Positions 1 to 7,300 of a stretch of 7,488 nucleotides of DNA are shown here, piece after piece. The notes under the pieces are model-generated. The model saw only the letters and a list, made by a program, of their open reading frames with translations. It was not told the origin of the DNA and searched no databases. This DNA is from JARYLZ01 sp964388275 (lineage in GTDB: Bacteria > Bacteroidota > Ignavibacteria > SZUA-365): contig CAYLZD010000086.1 in NCBI GenBank assembly GCA_964388275.1, forward strand, positions 1-7,488. Reading direction: 5' to 3'. The position numbers and the translations under genes were made by a program. Position 1 is the stretch's first letter, and each line of letters opens with the position of its first letter.

Positions 1-189
1 CGGATAGCACGAGACCGCGCGCAAGATTCCAGGAGGTCGCGCCGTTGACGGCTCGATGCCTCCTCTCGGATTCCTCGCGGCTCCTTCCTGGAAAGCGCGA
101 AGCTGTGGGCATAATTCCGGGAGGCCGTGCCGCTGAGAACTCGAGGTCTCCTCCCGTACTCAACGAAGTTGCTTCCCGGATTACACGAA

Positions 190-213
190 GCCGCCTGAAA
201 GATATCAGGCGGC
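190..213. repeat. Perfect 9-bp GC-rich hairpin inside the array
   Basis: GCCGCCTGA at 190-198 is the exact reverse complement of TCAGGCGGC at 205-213, with a 6-base loop. It straddles the junction of the units starting at 186 and 208 and keeps the 22-bp phase intact. No T-run follows on either strand, so an intrinsic terminator is not supported. It sits next to the change from A-type to T-type units. Confidence 0.7.
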
Positions 214-779
214 CACGTCTCGGATTGCAGGTTCTACAATCCCGGAGATCAGGTCGTGCAGTTCCGGATGGAATGTCGCTCTGTCCTGATTGTCATGTTG
301 CAGCGTCGCGGAAGGAAGGTTGCAACGACCAATGTGTCGGGTAGCCGGCTCCATGATGCGGCGTTGCACACTCCGGGATGATGCATGGGAGACTCCACGG
401 TCCAACGTGGCGGACTCCTCAATGCCGCGTTTTACGGCCCGGGATGAGATGTGGCGTTCGCCGGGATGCTGCGTCTTAAAATCCGATTCGCAGCGTCTTA
501 CGCTCCGGGATTGGACGTTGCTCCTTCCCGGATGGAGCGTTGCTCCCTGCGGCGTGCAGCGTTCCACGATACGATTCGGAGTGTTCCACGATCGGAAGAG
601 GGACGTTGCACGCTCCTTCGTGAAACGTCTCGTAATCCGGTGTACAGCGTCTCACCCTCCCCGCCTGTTCGTTGTGCGGCGCCGGCTGAATCGTCTCTCA
701 GTCCTGGAAAGATCGTTGTCGCGTCCTACGCGTATCGTTGTACTGCCCCGGAAAGAAGGTCTCGACGTCTCGAGAATGG

Positions 780-794
780 TGTTGTGCAACAACA
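780..794. repeat. Short inverted repeat at the right end of the array
   Basis: TGTTGT (780-785) and ACAACA (789-794) form a 6-bp stem with a 3-base loop. It lies in the last recognisable, already decayed unit. Beyond it the 22-bp phase is lost and the composition becomes AT-richer. It could mark the array boundary or be chance. Confidence 0.4.
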
Positions 795-801
795 AACGCC
801 G

Positions 802-1029
802 TTATTTCTATTACTTATCCCAACCCACCTCCCATCCGGAACACCCGGCGCCCTGCGAGGGATCGCACACTGAAGAGAAACATTCGAGGATCGCCGCGAA
901 ATATTTTCAGAATTCCGGGAACAAAATCACTCCCTCGCGAGTAAAAAGCGCAATCGGCTCAAACGAGCAAAAATCGCCGGAATACTCCAGCAACCTTCGC
1001 AGGACACGCCATGCCTTCTTCACTTCTTA
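802..1029. other. Spacer between array and heptamer tract, no feature seen
   Basis: I see no convincing reading frame, RNA gene or clear promoter here. One plus-strand frame from the array runs through to about 1081, but it shows no domain-like sequence and ends in low-complexity translation of the heptamer tract. A promoter for the gene at 1122 would be expected in or just after this stretch, but no recognisable -35/-10 or Bacteroidetes-type pair stands out. Confidence 0.5.
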
Positions 1030-1071
1030 CCCTTCACCCTTAACCCTTTACCCTTCACCCTTCACCCCTCA
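1016..1071. repeat. Telomere-like CCCTTNA heptamer tract
   Basis: C-tracts begin at 1030, 1037, 1044, 1051, 1058 and 1065, an exact 7-base period. The six units are CCCTTCA, CCCTTAA, CCCTTTA, CCCTTCA, CCCTTCA and CCCCTCA, and one or two degraded units may extend it left to 1016. The minus strand therefore has six GGG runs separated by 4 bases, which is compatible with a G-quadruplex, and the plus strand could form an i-motif. It lies about 50 bases upstream of the gene at 1122, in its likely promoter or leader. Confidence 0.8.
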
Positions 1072-1109
1072 CGCCACATGAAGGCCATCATAACAATCCA
1101 CACAAAAAC

Positions 1110-1115
1110 AGGGGT
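1110..1115 (+). promoter_or_regulatory. Ribosome binding site for the 1122 gene
   Basis: AGGGGT ends 6 bases before the ATG at 1122. It is the only purine-rich Shine-Dalgarno-like element near that codon and supports this start. Confidence 0.5.
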
Positions 1116-1121
1116 ATCGTC

Positions 1122-1853
1122 ATGAACGACCGACAAATCAACCGCCTCATGATGTTCCGCGCCGTAAGCGATTACCTCACGGCCAACGCGGAGGTGATCT
1201 CCAGCATCCCCGCATTGCTGGAACTCGCCAACAAGCTCAGGGACAAGGTGTCCGAGATCGAGGACGCCGCGAAAAAACACGCGACCATCACCAAGGGCAA
1301 GACGGACACCAAACTTGATGCCCAGGAGCGCATGATAGCCTCGGTGAAAGCCGTCAGCGCCGCCCTCCGCACGTACGCGCATCACAAGGGGGATCTCGAA
1401 ACGAAGTCCGTGGCTTCCGTGAGGGAGTACCAGCTCCGCATCTACCGGGACGAGGAACAGCTCCGCCACGCCACGGTCATCCTCGCCGAGCTGGATGCCG
1501 TCGCTTCCGACCTCGTCGCGTACGGCATCACGCCCGAGGTTCTCTCCGCGTACCGCGCGACCGTCGAGGCCTTCGGACGGGCGCTGCTCACACGCGACGC
1601 CAGCGTGTCGGAGCGCACCGTCACGCACGCCACCCTCGCCGCGCTGATCGTCGAGGTCGGCGGACTGCTGGGCGAGGAACTGGACCCGATGATGCAGATG
1701 ATCCGCGGCGAACACCCGAAGGTCTACGACGGGTACAGGTCCATCCGCGTCACGCGGTCTCTCGCCGTGCGCTACCGCAAGAACGCCGAGCCGGACAAGG
1801 ATTCGCCGCCCGAGTCGCAGCCGCAATCCGAATCGGCCACGATCGCCGGTTGA
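1122..1853 (+). CDS. Helical hypothetical protein, 243 aa, Bacteroidetes-like family
   Basis: The function is unknown. The protein looks almost wholly alpha-helical. An N-terminal bundle (about residues 10-75) contains a basic stretch around KGKTDTKLDAQERM, followed by further helices to about residue 185. Near the C-terminus a segment reads LDPMMQMIRGEHPKVYDGYRSIRVTRS, in which LDP, the IRG-x-x-P, the paired tyrosines and the following arginines are the recognisable signature. The last ~20 residues are a Pro/Ser/Gln/Glu-rich disordered tail. There is no signal peptide, membrane segment or catalytic motif. I recall similar multi-copy hypothetical proteins from Bacteroidetes/Chlorobi genomes with the same arrangement of helices, a 'P-x-(F/Y)-x-x-(A/G)-Y' segment and a proline-rich tail. 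That is memory, not a search. The ATG follows an AGGGG site. Upstream lie the heptamer tract and the 22-bp array. G/C-ending codons predominate, supporting real coding. Confidence 0.85.
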   Translation: MNDRQINRLMMFRAVSDYLTANAEVISSIPALLELANKLRDKVSEIEDAAKKHATITKGKTDTKLDAQERMIASVKAVSAALRTYAHHKGDLETKSVASVREYQLRIYRDEEQLRHATVILAELDAVASDLVAYGITPEVLSAYRATVEAFGRALLTRDASVSERTVTHATLAALIVEVGGLLGEELDPMMQMIRGEHPKVYDGYRSIRVTRSLAVRYRKNAEPDKDSPPESQPQSESATIAG

Positions 1854-1854
1854 C

Positions 1855-1953
1855 GCCCGACCGCTGAAACCGGCCCCCCGCGTGCGGTTGTAGTCGAAGA
1901 GCACGAGTGTAGGGCCGTCGTATACGAGAAGCGCGTAGGCGCCCCGGATGGGT
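1855..1953 (-). pseudogene. Possible gene fragment cut by the assembly gap
   Basis: Read from the gap edge towards lower coordinates, the minus strand is open and protein-like, including the run GAYALLVYDGPTLVLFDYN. It has a hydrophobic-acidic pattern and mostly G/C third bases, as in true genes here. The frame has no stop before it runs antisense through the 1122-1853 gene. The segment is therefore either the 3' part of a gene whose end overlaps its neighbour, or a broken remnant. I do not recognise the family. It may also be chance, since only about 30 codons are visible. Confidence 0.3.
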
Positions 1954-2053
1954 NNNNNNNNNNNNNNNNNNNNNNNNNNNNNNNNNNNNNNNNNNNNNNN
2001 NNNNNNNNNNNNNNNNNNNNNNNNNNNNNNNNNNNNNNNNNNNNNNNNNNNNN
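1954..2053. other. Assembly gap of exactly 100 N
   Basis: The run is exactly 100 N, the conventional placeholder for a gap of unknown size. True distance and even adjacency of the flanks are uncertain. A frame that appears to span it on the minus strand is therefore meaningless. Confidence 0.98.
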
Positions 2054-2076
2054 GCTCTTGTTTGAACGGAGGCAAG

Positions 2077-2145
2077 CGACGATTATTTCCTGTGACGCAG
2101 TGAGGCTGAAGGCCGAACGAGGTCACAGGAAACGGACAATCATCG
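2077..2145. repeat. Long inverted repeat beside the gap, likely a dispersed palindromic element
   Basis: The inner stem is perfect over 11 bp: TTTCCTGTGAC (2086-2096) against GTCACAGGAAA (2122-2132), with a 25-base loop containing AGGCTGAAGGCC. An outer stem pairs CGACGATT (2077-2084) with AATCATCG (2138-2145), 7 of 8, separated from the inner stem by a small asymmetric bulge. There is no T-run, so a simple terminator is unlikely. Its place directly at a scaffold gap suits a multi-copy sequence that broke assembly, and it looks like something I have met between genes in Bacteroidetes/Chlorobi relatives. That last point is only recollection. Confidence 0.6.
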
Positions 2146-2355
2146 AGCCGGCCTGTCGCGATCAGGACCATCTTGCCAAGACTGGACATCCTGACCCCGC
2201 GTCGCTGCGCGCGCACCACGGCCGTACTCGGCCGGCTCTTTTGCGTCTTCATACCGCTGCGCCTTCCGCCCCGTCTTCTTCCCGGTCCGTAACGTCTGCC
2301 TGAGCCGGTAGCCAGCTGATCAATTCTCATCCAGCTCTTGGCAAAATCCGGAATT
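2146..2355. other. Unassigned stretch after the nuclease gene
   Basis: A minus-strand frame (ATG at 2330, running into the gap) would encode a very arginine-rich peptide that also translates the inverted repeat. It has no recognisable domain, so I do not call it. No terminator hairpin with a U-run is visible just past the stop at 2356. Confidence 0.4.
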
Positions 2356-3729
2356 TCATTCGTGACTGCCGATAAAAAAGTCGACGATCTCCTTCAACCG
2401 CTTAATCTCGCCGGCGCATCGAGCTACGATTTTCCCACCCATTTTTTCAATCTCCAACGCGTCAAGAAGCTTCTCCAGCTTGAAAACGAAATTCGGTTTG
2501 GGATTTCTATCACGAGCGTGAGCAAGCTCCTTAGCCGTGAATCTGCGTCCTTGCTCATGCAGCAGTTTCCCCTGCTCCATCCGGTACAGAAGAGTCGTAC
2601 GATACTTGCCCCATGTTTCCCTCATCGAATCTATATCGGTGCGCAGAGAAGCACTACCGACCCGTGAGGCCGGCTGAGGATAGCCGGGAACAAGGTCTAC
2701 AATGAAGTTGTCTTTCGGAAGGTACTGCAGCTTCCAGTGCAGGGAAACGCGATAATCATCGAACTGCGACATCAGCCGGGATAAACGTTCCGGTGCCGCC
2801 TCCATTCGCCGCAGAACAGTTTCGAAAGAATGCCGCATCTCCGCGTTTACGGCTACTTCGATACCGTTCGAGGCGAACTGCAGCGTGATGTTCGGGTAGT
2901 GGTTGATGTGCAAGCCCGTATCGTTGTTGTGGAAGTAAATGGCCGCCCAGTCTCCCAGGCCGTAACGCAACGGAGGCACGTGAACGGCGAATGGCGGCGA
3001 GGCAAGAACCGGATTGACGGCCTCCGACAACTGCTTCATGTACTTGTCGATCTTCGCATGGACGATCGCCTTCGAGTCCATGAATTCCTCCCGGCCGATG
3101 CCGTGGATGGACCACAGAGTTTCAAAATCGCTTGTCTGAAAACCCTTGAACTCTGCGAGACCTATCAACTCCAGGAATGCCCGGAAGTGGCTCGCGAGCA
3201 ACTCGCTCCGGTCGTCGAGAGCTTTCAGGCCGCTCAGTCGCTCGCTGACCTCTTCCCAGGTCTTGGTCTTCCTCGCCGTAGCTGTTCCAAAGTATTGGCG
3301 GATATGACTCTCGATCTGCTCCGGAATCAGCGCGCTTTGCGTTTTGGCTTCTATAAGGATTGCCGTCGTGTCGTTGAAAATGCAGGCATCCGGTATGCTT
3401 TTTTCGGAGGCGTAAGCGGGTTCGCTCCGGATCTCACAAGCAGCCCCGACGAGCGACAGCATGATGCGGTTCCTGTGATTCCTGTACGCCGAAGTATCAC
3501 GCACCTGAAAATCGAATGCGAAGGAGGCCGGGTGATCGTGAACGCCAATAAATTTCAGGAACTCTCCCAATATTCTGTCGTCGCAATGCTCGAAGAGATT
3601 TAACAACGCCTTGGTCACATCGTTCTCGAGATGCTCGATACGCGACCTCATTCCCGGGCGATCGAGCTGCTCGCGGGCGAACATCTTCACGCCCTGATGC
3701 CAGAAAATATTGGAGTATTTGGGATGCAT
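2356..3729 (-). CDS. PD-(D/E)XK nuclease-like protein, 457 aa, candidate defence effector
   Basis: The sequence shows a restriction-endonuclease-fold signature: P113-D114, then a hydrophobic strand ending in E127-A128-K129 (ILIEAK), followed by a helix with Q138 (PEQIESHIRQY). This is the D-x(n)-E-x-K metal-binding core of PD-(D/E)XK nucleases. Residues 28-70 form a helical N-terminal part. Residues ~240-350 look like a separate mixed alpha/beta domain rich in aromatics (WAAIYF, HINHYPNITLQF, VSLHWKLQYLP). The last ~100 residues are basic and helical, possibly DNA-binding. It lacks membrane segments. It is the last gene of the minus-strand cassette. The start is uncertain: the first ATG (3729) has no good ribosome site, while Met16 has AGGG eight bases upstream and Met27 directly precedes the helical domain. 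The family is unrecognised beyond the nuclease motif. DNA cleavage in an antiphage role is inferred from the motif and neighbours. Confidence 0.85.
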   Translation of the reverse strand: MHPKYSNIFWHQGVKMFAREQLDRPGMRSRIEHLENDVTKALLNLFEHCDDRILGEFLKFIGVHDHPASFAFDFQVRDTSAYRNHRNRIMLSLVGAACEIRSEPAYASEKSIPDACIFNDTTAILIEAKTQSALIPEQIESHIRQYFGTATARKTKTWEEVSERLSGLKALDDRSELLASHFRAFLELIGLAEFKGFQTSDFETLWSIHGIGREEFMDSKAIVHAKIDKYMKQLSEAVNPVLASPPFAVHVPPLRYGLGDWAAIYFHNNDTGLHINHYPNITLQFASNGIEVAVNAEMRHSFETVLRRMEAAPERLSRLMSQFDDYRVSLHWKLQYLPKDNFIVDLVPGYPQPASRVGSASLRTDIDSMRETWGKYRTTLLYRMEQGKLLHEQGRRFTAKELAHARDRNPKPNFVFKLEKLLDALEIEKMGGKIVARCAGEIKRLKEIVDFFIGSHE

Positions 3730-3748
3730 GGGTATGGAAATGAAGCCC

Positions 3749-4105
3749 TTACAGGAGAAACAGTGGCCGATGGTCAGCCGGTTTTGTGTTCACGCGCCGC
3801 CTCGGCATACGATGAAGTAAGGATTTGAAGGAGATTATCGCTGATATGCGAAATGCAAGTTCCTTGGCCGAGTTGCTTTCCAATTTCTCCTTCCACACGC
3901 ACACCACCGGCTTCTTCGTGACCTCGTCAAAAAGCTTCACACCGAGGTCATTCATGGCCTTTGCAACCTTGTCGACAACGGTCTGCGGTCGATGCGTGGA
4001 GTTGATAATGCGCTCGTAAATCAATCCTTCAGCTCCGCGATACTTTTTACCTTCATGCCGAAAAACGACTCGTTCATTGACATCGAACTTCGGAGTGGCT
4101 GGCAT
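3749..4105 (-). CDS. Small unrecognised protein of the cassette, 3' end probably frameshifted
   Basis: This is a 118-residue frame starting at ATG 4105, with GAGGG (4115-4119) nine bases upstream. Residues 1-30 (FDVNERVVFRHEGKKYRGAE) look like a small beta-rich, SH3-like segment, then a helix-rich part follows (residues 40-85). I do not recognise the family, and it does not look like DUF3780, a common DUF499 partner. From about residue 86 the translation turns into unnatural Arg/Leu-rich sequence. The alternative frame over the same DNA reads as a good amphipathic helix, ISDNLLQILTSSYAEAA, and stops at 3774-3776. One base missing near 3843-3855 (for example in the TTT run) would join the two frames. 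It could be a sequencing error or a real mutation. The gene lies between the ATPase and nuclease genes on the same strand. Confidence 0.6.
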   Translation of the reverse strand: MPATPKFDVNERVVFRHEGKKYRGAEGLIYERIINSTHRPQTVVDKVAKAMNDLGVKLFDEVTKKPVVCVWKEKLESNSAKELAFRISAIISFKSLLHRMPRRRVNTKPADHRPLFLL

Positions 4106-4300
4106 GGCGATTGACCCTCATGAATGTGCAACATGTTTCCCTTCGTTGCGCAATTCCTCTTCTCCGCACTCCCCGGGTGATCGAGTTGGGATATCATGGA
4201 CTGATGCATGCATGGAGGGACCCCTCGCGTCACAGTTCTTATGACTGATGAAGTCATTCATTATTTCCCGCAAGGATGTTAACAGGCCATGAATGCTCCC
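4106..4300. other. Intergenic gap within the cassette
   Basis: This gap of 195 bases separates the ATPase stop codon from the small gene. It contains a perfect 6-bp inverted repeat, ATGACT (4241-4246) and AGTCAT (4252-4257) with a 5-base loop, and the palindrome ATGCATGCAT (4204-4213). Neither is followed by a T-run on the minus strand, so transcriptional read-through cannot be excluded. A frame at 4021-4257 overlaps the small gene out of register and looks like noise. The distance is large for a tight operon, so an internal promoter is possible, but no clear one is visible. Confidence 0.5.
4115..4119 (-). promoter_or_regulatory. Ribosome binding site for the small cassette gene
   Basis: The minus strand reads GAGGG here, 9 bases before the ATG at 4105. 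This supports that start over downstream candidates. Confidence 0.5.
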
Positions 4301-7300
4301 TCACTCCTCCTCAAACCCCTGGCTCCCGAACTTCAAGGTCCGCCCGTTCTCCGTTACAGTGCGAACCACATTCTCCGGCGCACCCTGCGGCATTTCCGCC
4401 TCGATCTCAAGCGTGACTTCGAGTGTAGCGCCCGGAAGGGCAAGTAGGTGAGCGACGATTTCTTCGGCGATCTGGCCGGCATCCCGGCCCATGCGCTGCG
4501 GGGAGAGGGAGACGGCGCCGTGATAGCGCGTAAGGCGTTTGACAGGCGCCGGTGTTGGTGTCGGTTCCGGATCGGCGGATCCGCCGTTTGCGGTTTGATC
4601 GCCTTCCGGAGTCTGGTCCTTGCCTTTCTTATCCCTGTCAGCAGCATCCGCCTCGCGCTGCCTTATGGCGGTATCAGGTTTCACGAGAAGGGCTGCTGTG
4701 CCTTCCAACGGACTTGAGATCTGTTCCCCGCATCGGAGTCCGAGATACCGGCCTGCTGCATCGTCGTGGCTGTCCGCGAAAGCAAAGGATTCCGACTCCC
4801 ATGTGAGCAGGGCGAGTCCGTCGCGGATCGCGCTGTACAGCACCCACGGGTCGGCGAGACGCGGGAGATACAGGTATGTGGAAAAGTCTTCGACGAGTTG
4901 ACGGATGGCGACGTGATCGCCCCGCCAGAGCGGAATGCGGTCGAGCTCCATGCGCAGGCGCGAGGCGCCAAAACTCGTGATGAGCAATTCGTCATTGCGG
5001 AGTCGTTTGAACGCGCGCGCTGCCAGGGAGTCGCTGCCGGTGAGCCGGATCGCCTGCCACTCGAGTGTTGCATCCGGTCTGGATTGCATGGGAACAAGGA
5101 GCCACTGGTAGGTCTCCGGCAGGCGTGCCGTCACGGTGCCATCCGCGACTCGTTTCTGCGTTTCAGCCTGCTTCACCTGATGCGGATCGAGATTGAGCGT
5201 GTCTTTTTCAGCAAGTATGGACTCCCAAGCAAGAAATTTCCTGACGGCCTCGTCGAGATCTTGCATGCGTACCTTGTCGCCCGCGAGAAACACGAGGGTG
5301 TTGCGGTACATCCGTGGAGTATTCCCGCGCAATTCGAGGATTGTCTTCGCCGCGGTTTCGGCGGCATTGCCTTTTTCCTTGCTGTACAAGTGATCGATGC
5401 CCAAGACGACAAGGCGCGCGTCCAAATCGTCCGGAACATCGGCGCCCGTGCGCGGTGAGGGATGAATGCGGCTGAATCCGCCTGAGGATTTCAGGTCAGC
5501 GCGGAGGCGATCCTCGATCTCCGCTGCGATCTTGTCCGGCACTCTCATGAGTTGTGCAGCCCGATCCTCTGCAAGCTTGGTCACTGTGGGTTGCGTGGAG
5601 TACCAGACCCGGGGCCCATCCTGGTAGAGGAAGGTGGCCACGCTTGCGAGACGTCGAAGAGCATCGCCATACACTGCGGGAGATTCACCGGGCATGACGC
5701 AGCCGAGCTTCACGCGGCGGTCCTCTATGCCGCGATGTGCTGCTTCTGATGTCGGCGCGGAGCCAAGGTAGATGGTACGTGCCACGCGGCGGCACGCATG
5801 CATTTTTCCCAGGTTGGGCACTTCACTGTCAATCCGCAATGGAAGCGAGTTCGGCCCATCAACATCCTTCTCGATGACGGGCGCCCAGTTGTCCGAGAGA
5901 TACCGCGTGAGTTCGGACTGCACACGCGGATCGTCGATCGGGAGCATGGACGGCAGAATGAGCGGATTCCTGTCACCCTTCTCCCACAAGCTGTGAATCA
6001 CGGCCGCCATGAGGCGCAGCACCCCTCGTGTGCGTTGAAACTTCACCAGCGTGGACCAGTCGGAGTAGAGTCGGTCAAAAATCTCCGGATGGATGGGATA
6101 CGCGGCCTTGAGGCGTTTCTCGTAGTCCGATTCATGGCATTCGTGCGGGAACTCCTGCTGCTGCGCGCGGTAAAGATCATGGAATTCACGGCAGATCACA
6201 TCCCGCTGCTTGAATTGTTCCTGCGTGACGAGCGGCTCGAAGAGGCGGCGCCGGACGATCTCGAATCCTTCTTCTGCACTGGCCGGTCTCCACGAAGACT
6301 CCATTCTCCCGATCACGTTGCGCAGGCGGTCCAGCGCCTCCCTGCCGCGCACGCCGCCGACTTCCGCGTCGTCGGCCTGTGCATGCGGTGATGTGCCTTT
6401 ATCGGATGCCGGGAGACTCACAACGAGAAGGCAGTTCTTTGCCCCCTTCGCGGATTCGGTGAGCAATTGCGCGAAAGTGAACTGTGTTTCGAAACTGCCC
6501 GCGGGCAAATCACTCTGATCGTGAAGCTGACGTGCATAGGCCACCCATTCGTCGATGAGGATTAGTGTGGGACCATGAGCAATGAAAAGTTCACGTAGTG
6601 CATCTCCCGGACTCGTTGCATTGATATCGTCCTGCTCGATGCGCAAAAATGCCTCCTTGCCGCCGAGCTGCCAGGCAAGTTCACCCCAGAGCGTGCGAAT
6701 GGCGGTCCCATCCGGTTTCACCGTGGGATTGCCGGGTGATATTCTATGGCCGTCCAGCACGACTCTTTTCACCCGTGGCACGCTCGTGACGCCTGCCTGG
6801 GCGAACACCTCATCCACGCCGGCGAGATCCGTCGGCGCTATGCCCGAGAACATGTGGTAGAGCGCAAGCATGGAGTGCGTCTTTCCGCCGCCGAAATTCG
6901 TCTGAAGCTGCACGACGGGATCGCCACCCTTTCCGCTCAGCCTCGACGCGGAACCGATGAGCAACTGCTTGAGACTCTCCGTGAGGAACGTGCGGCGGAA
7001 GAACTCCACCGGATCGCGGTATTCGTCCGTGCCTTCGCCGATATGCACCTGCCAGAGATCGGCTGCGAATTCGGCTTGCTGATACTGTCCGCTCGCAACG
7101 TCCTGATGCGGCGTGATAACATCGCGCCAGGGCGTCATCGTGCCGGTAACGGCGGATTCCATGGCCGTGCTTGCAGTCTTTCGCTTTTCACTGCGCACCT
7201 GTTCATCGAAACGCAGGCGCAGGAGCTCCATTTTCATTTTCTCTATCTCTTCCGCCTGGGGCGCGGAGACGGCGAGAAGCAAACGGTGGATCGAATCGAG

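Larger units (their letters stand above)
1..801. repeat. Degenerate tandem array of exactly phased 22-bp units
   Basis: Unit starts fall every 22 bases from 10 to 780, giving 36 units with no indel. Bases 1-9 fit the end of an earlier unit (CGGAT core at 1-5), so the array continues past the left edge. By hand count, unit position 2 is G in 35 of 36 units (exception: the unit at 384). Position 3 is A in 8 of the 10 units from 10 to 208 and T in all 26 from 230 on. T11 occurs in 26 units, C12 in 28, C13 in 27, G15 in 20 and A17 in 23. The core TCC-N-GGA is a small dyad, exact in the units at 76, 164, 230, 362, 494, 516 and 692. Positions 4-10, 14 and 19-22 vary. Open frames crossing it are by-products: 22 is not a multiple of 3, yet every unit is conserved regardless of codon phase. 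The function is unknown. DNA-binding sites on one helix face, or a structured RNA, are possibilities only. Confidence 0.9.

Noticed and set aside
1..801. CRISPR array
   Set aside because: There is no identical repeat alternating with spacers, unit length is too short, and no cas gene is visible.
1..801. Plasmid iteron origin
   Set aside because: The 22-base length fits, but iterons are few and well conserved. Here there are at least 36 very divergent units, with no Rep gene, AT-rich region or DnaA boxes seen.
290..1081. Long plus-strand frame with a loose 22-residue periodicity
   Set aside because: The periodicity is a by-product of 22-bp units (three units equal 66 bases). Conservation sits in every unit whatever the codon phase, other frames and the other strand are open too, and the frame runs on into non-array DNA and the heptamers.
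1062..2330. 422-residue minus-strand frame
   Set aside because: It spans the 100 N placeholder and runs antisense through the well-supported 1122-1853 gene. The join is artificial.
2830..3603. 257-residue plus-strand frame inside the nuclease gene
   Set aside because: It is antisense to a gene with a clear PD-(D/E)XK core and natural protein composition. No domain is recognisable.
4021..4257. 78-residue minus-strand frame
   Set aside because: It overlaps the start of the small cassette gene in another register and has no domain-like sequence. The small gene has the better ribosome site.
4241..4257. Intrinsic terminator after the ATPase gene
   Set aside because: The stem is only 6 bp and AT-rich, with no U-run following on the minus strand.
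4766..5458. 230-residue plus-strand frame
   Set aside because: It is a shadow on the opposite strand of the DUF499 gene.
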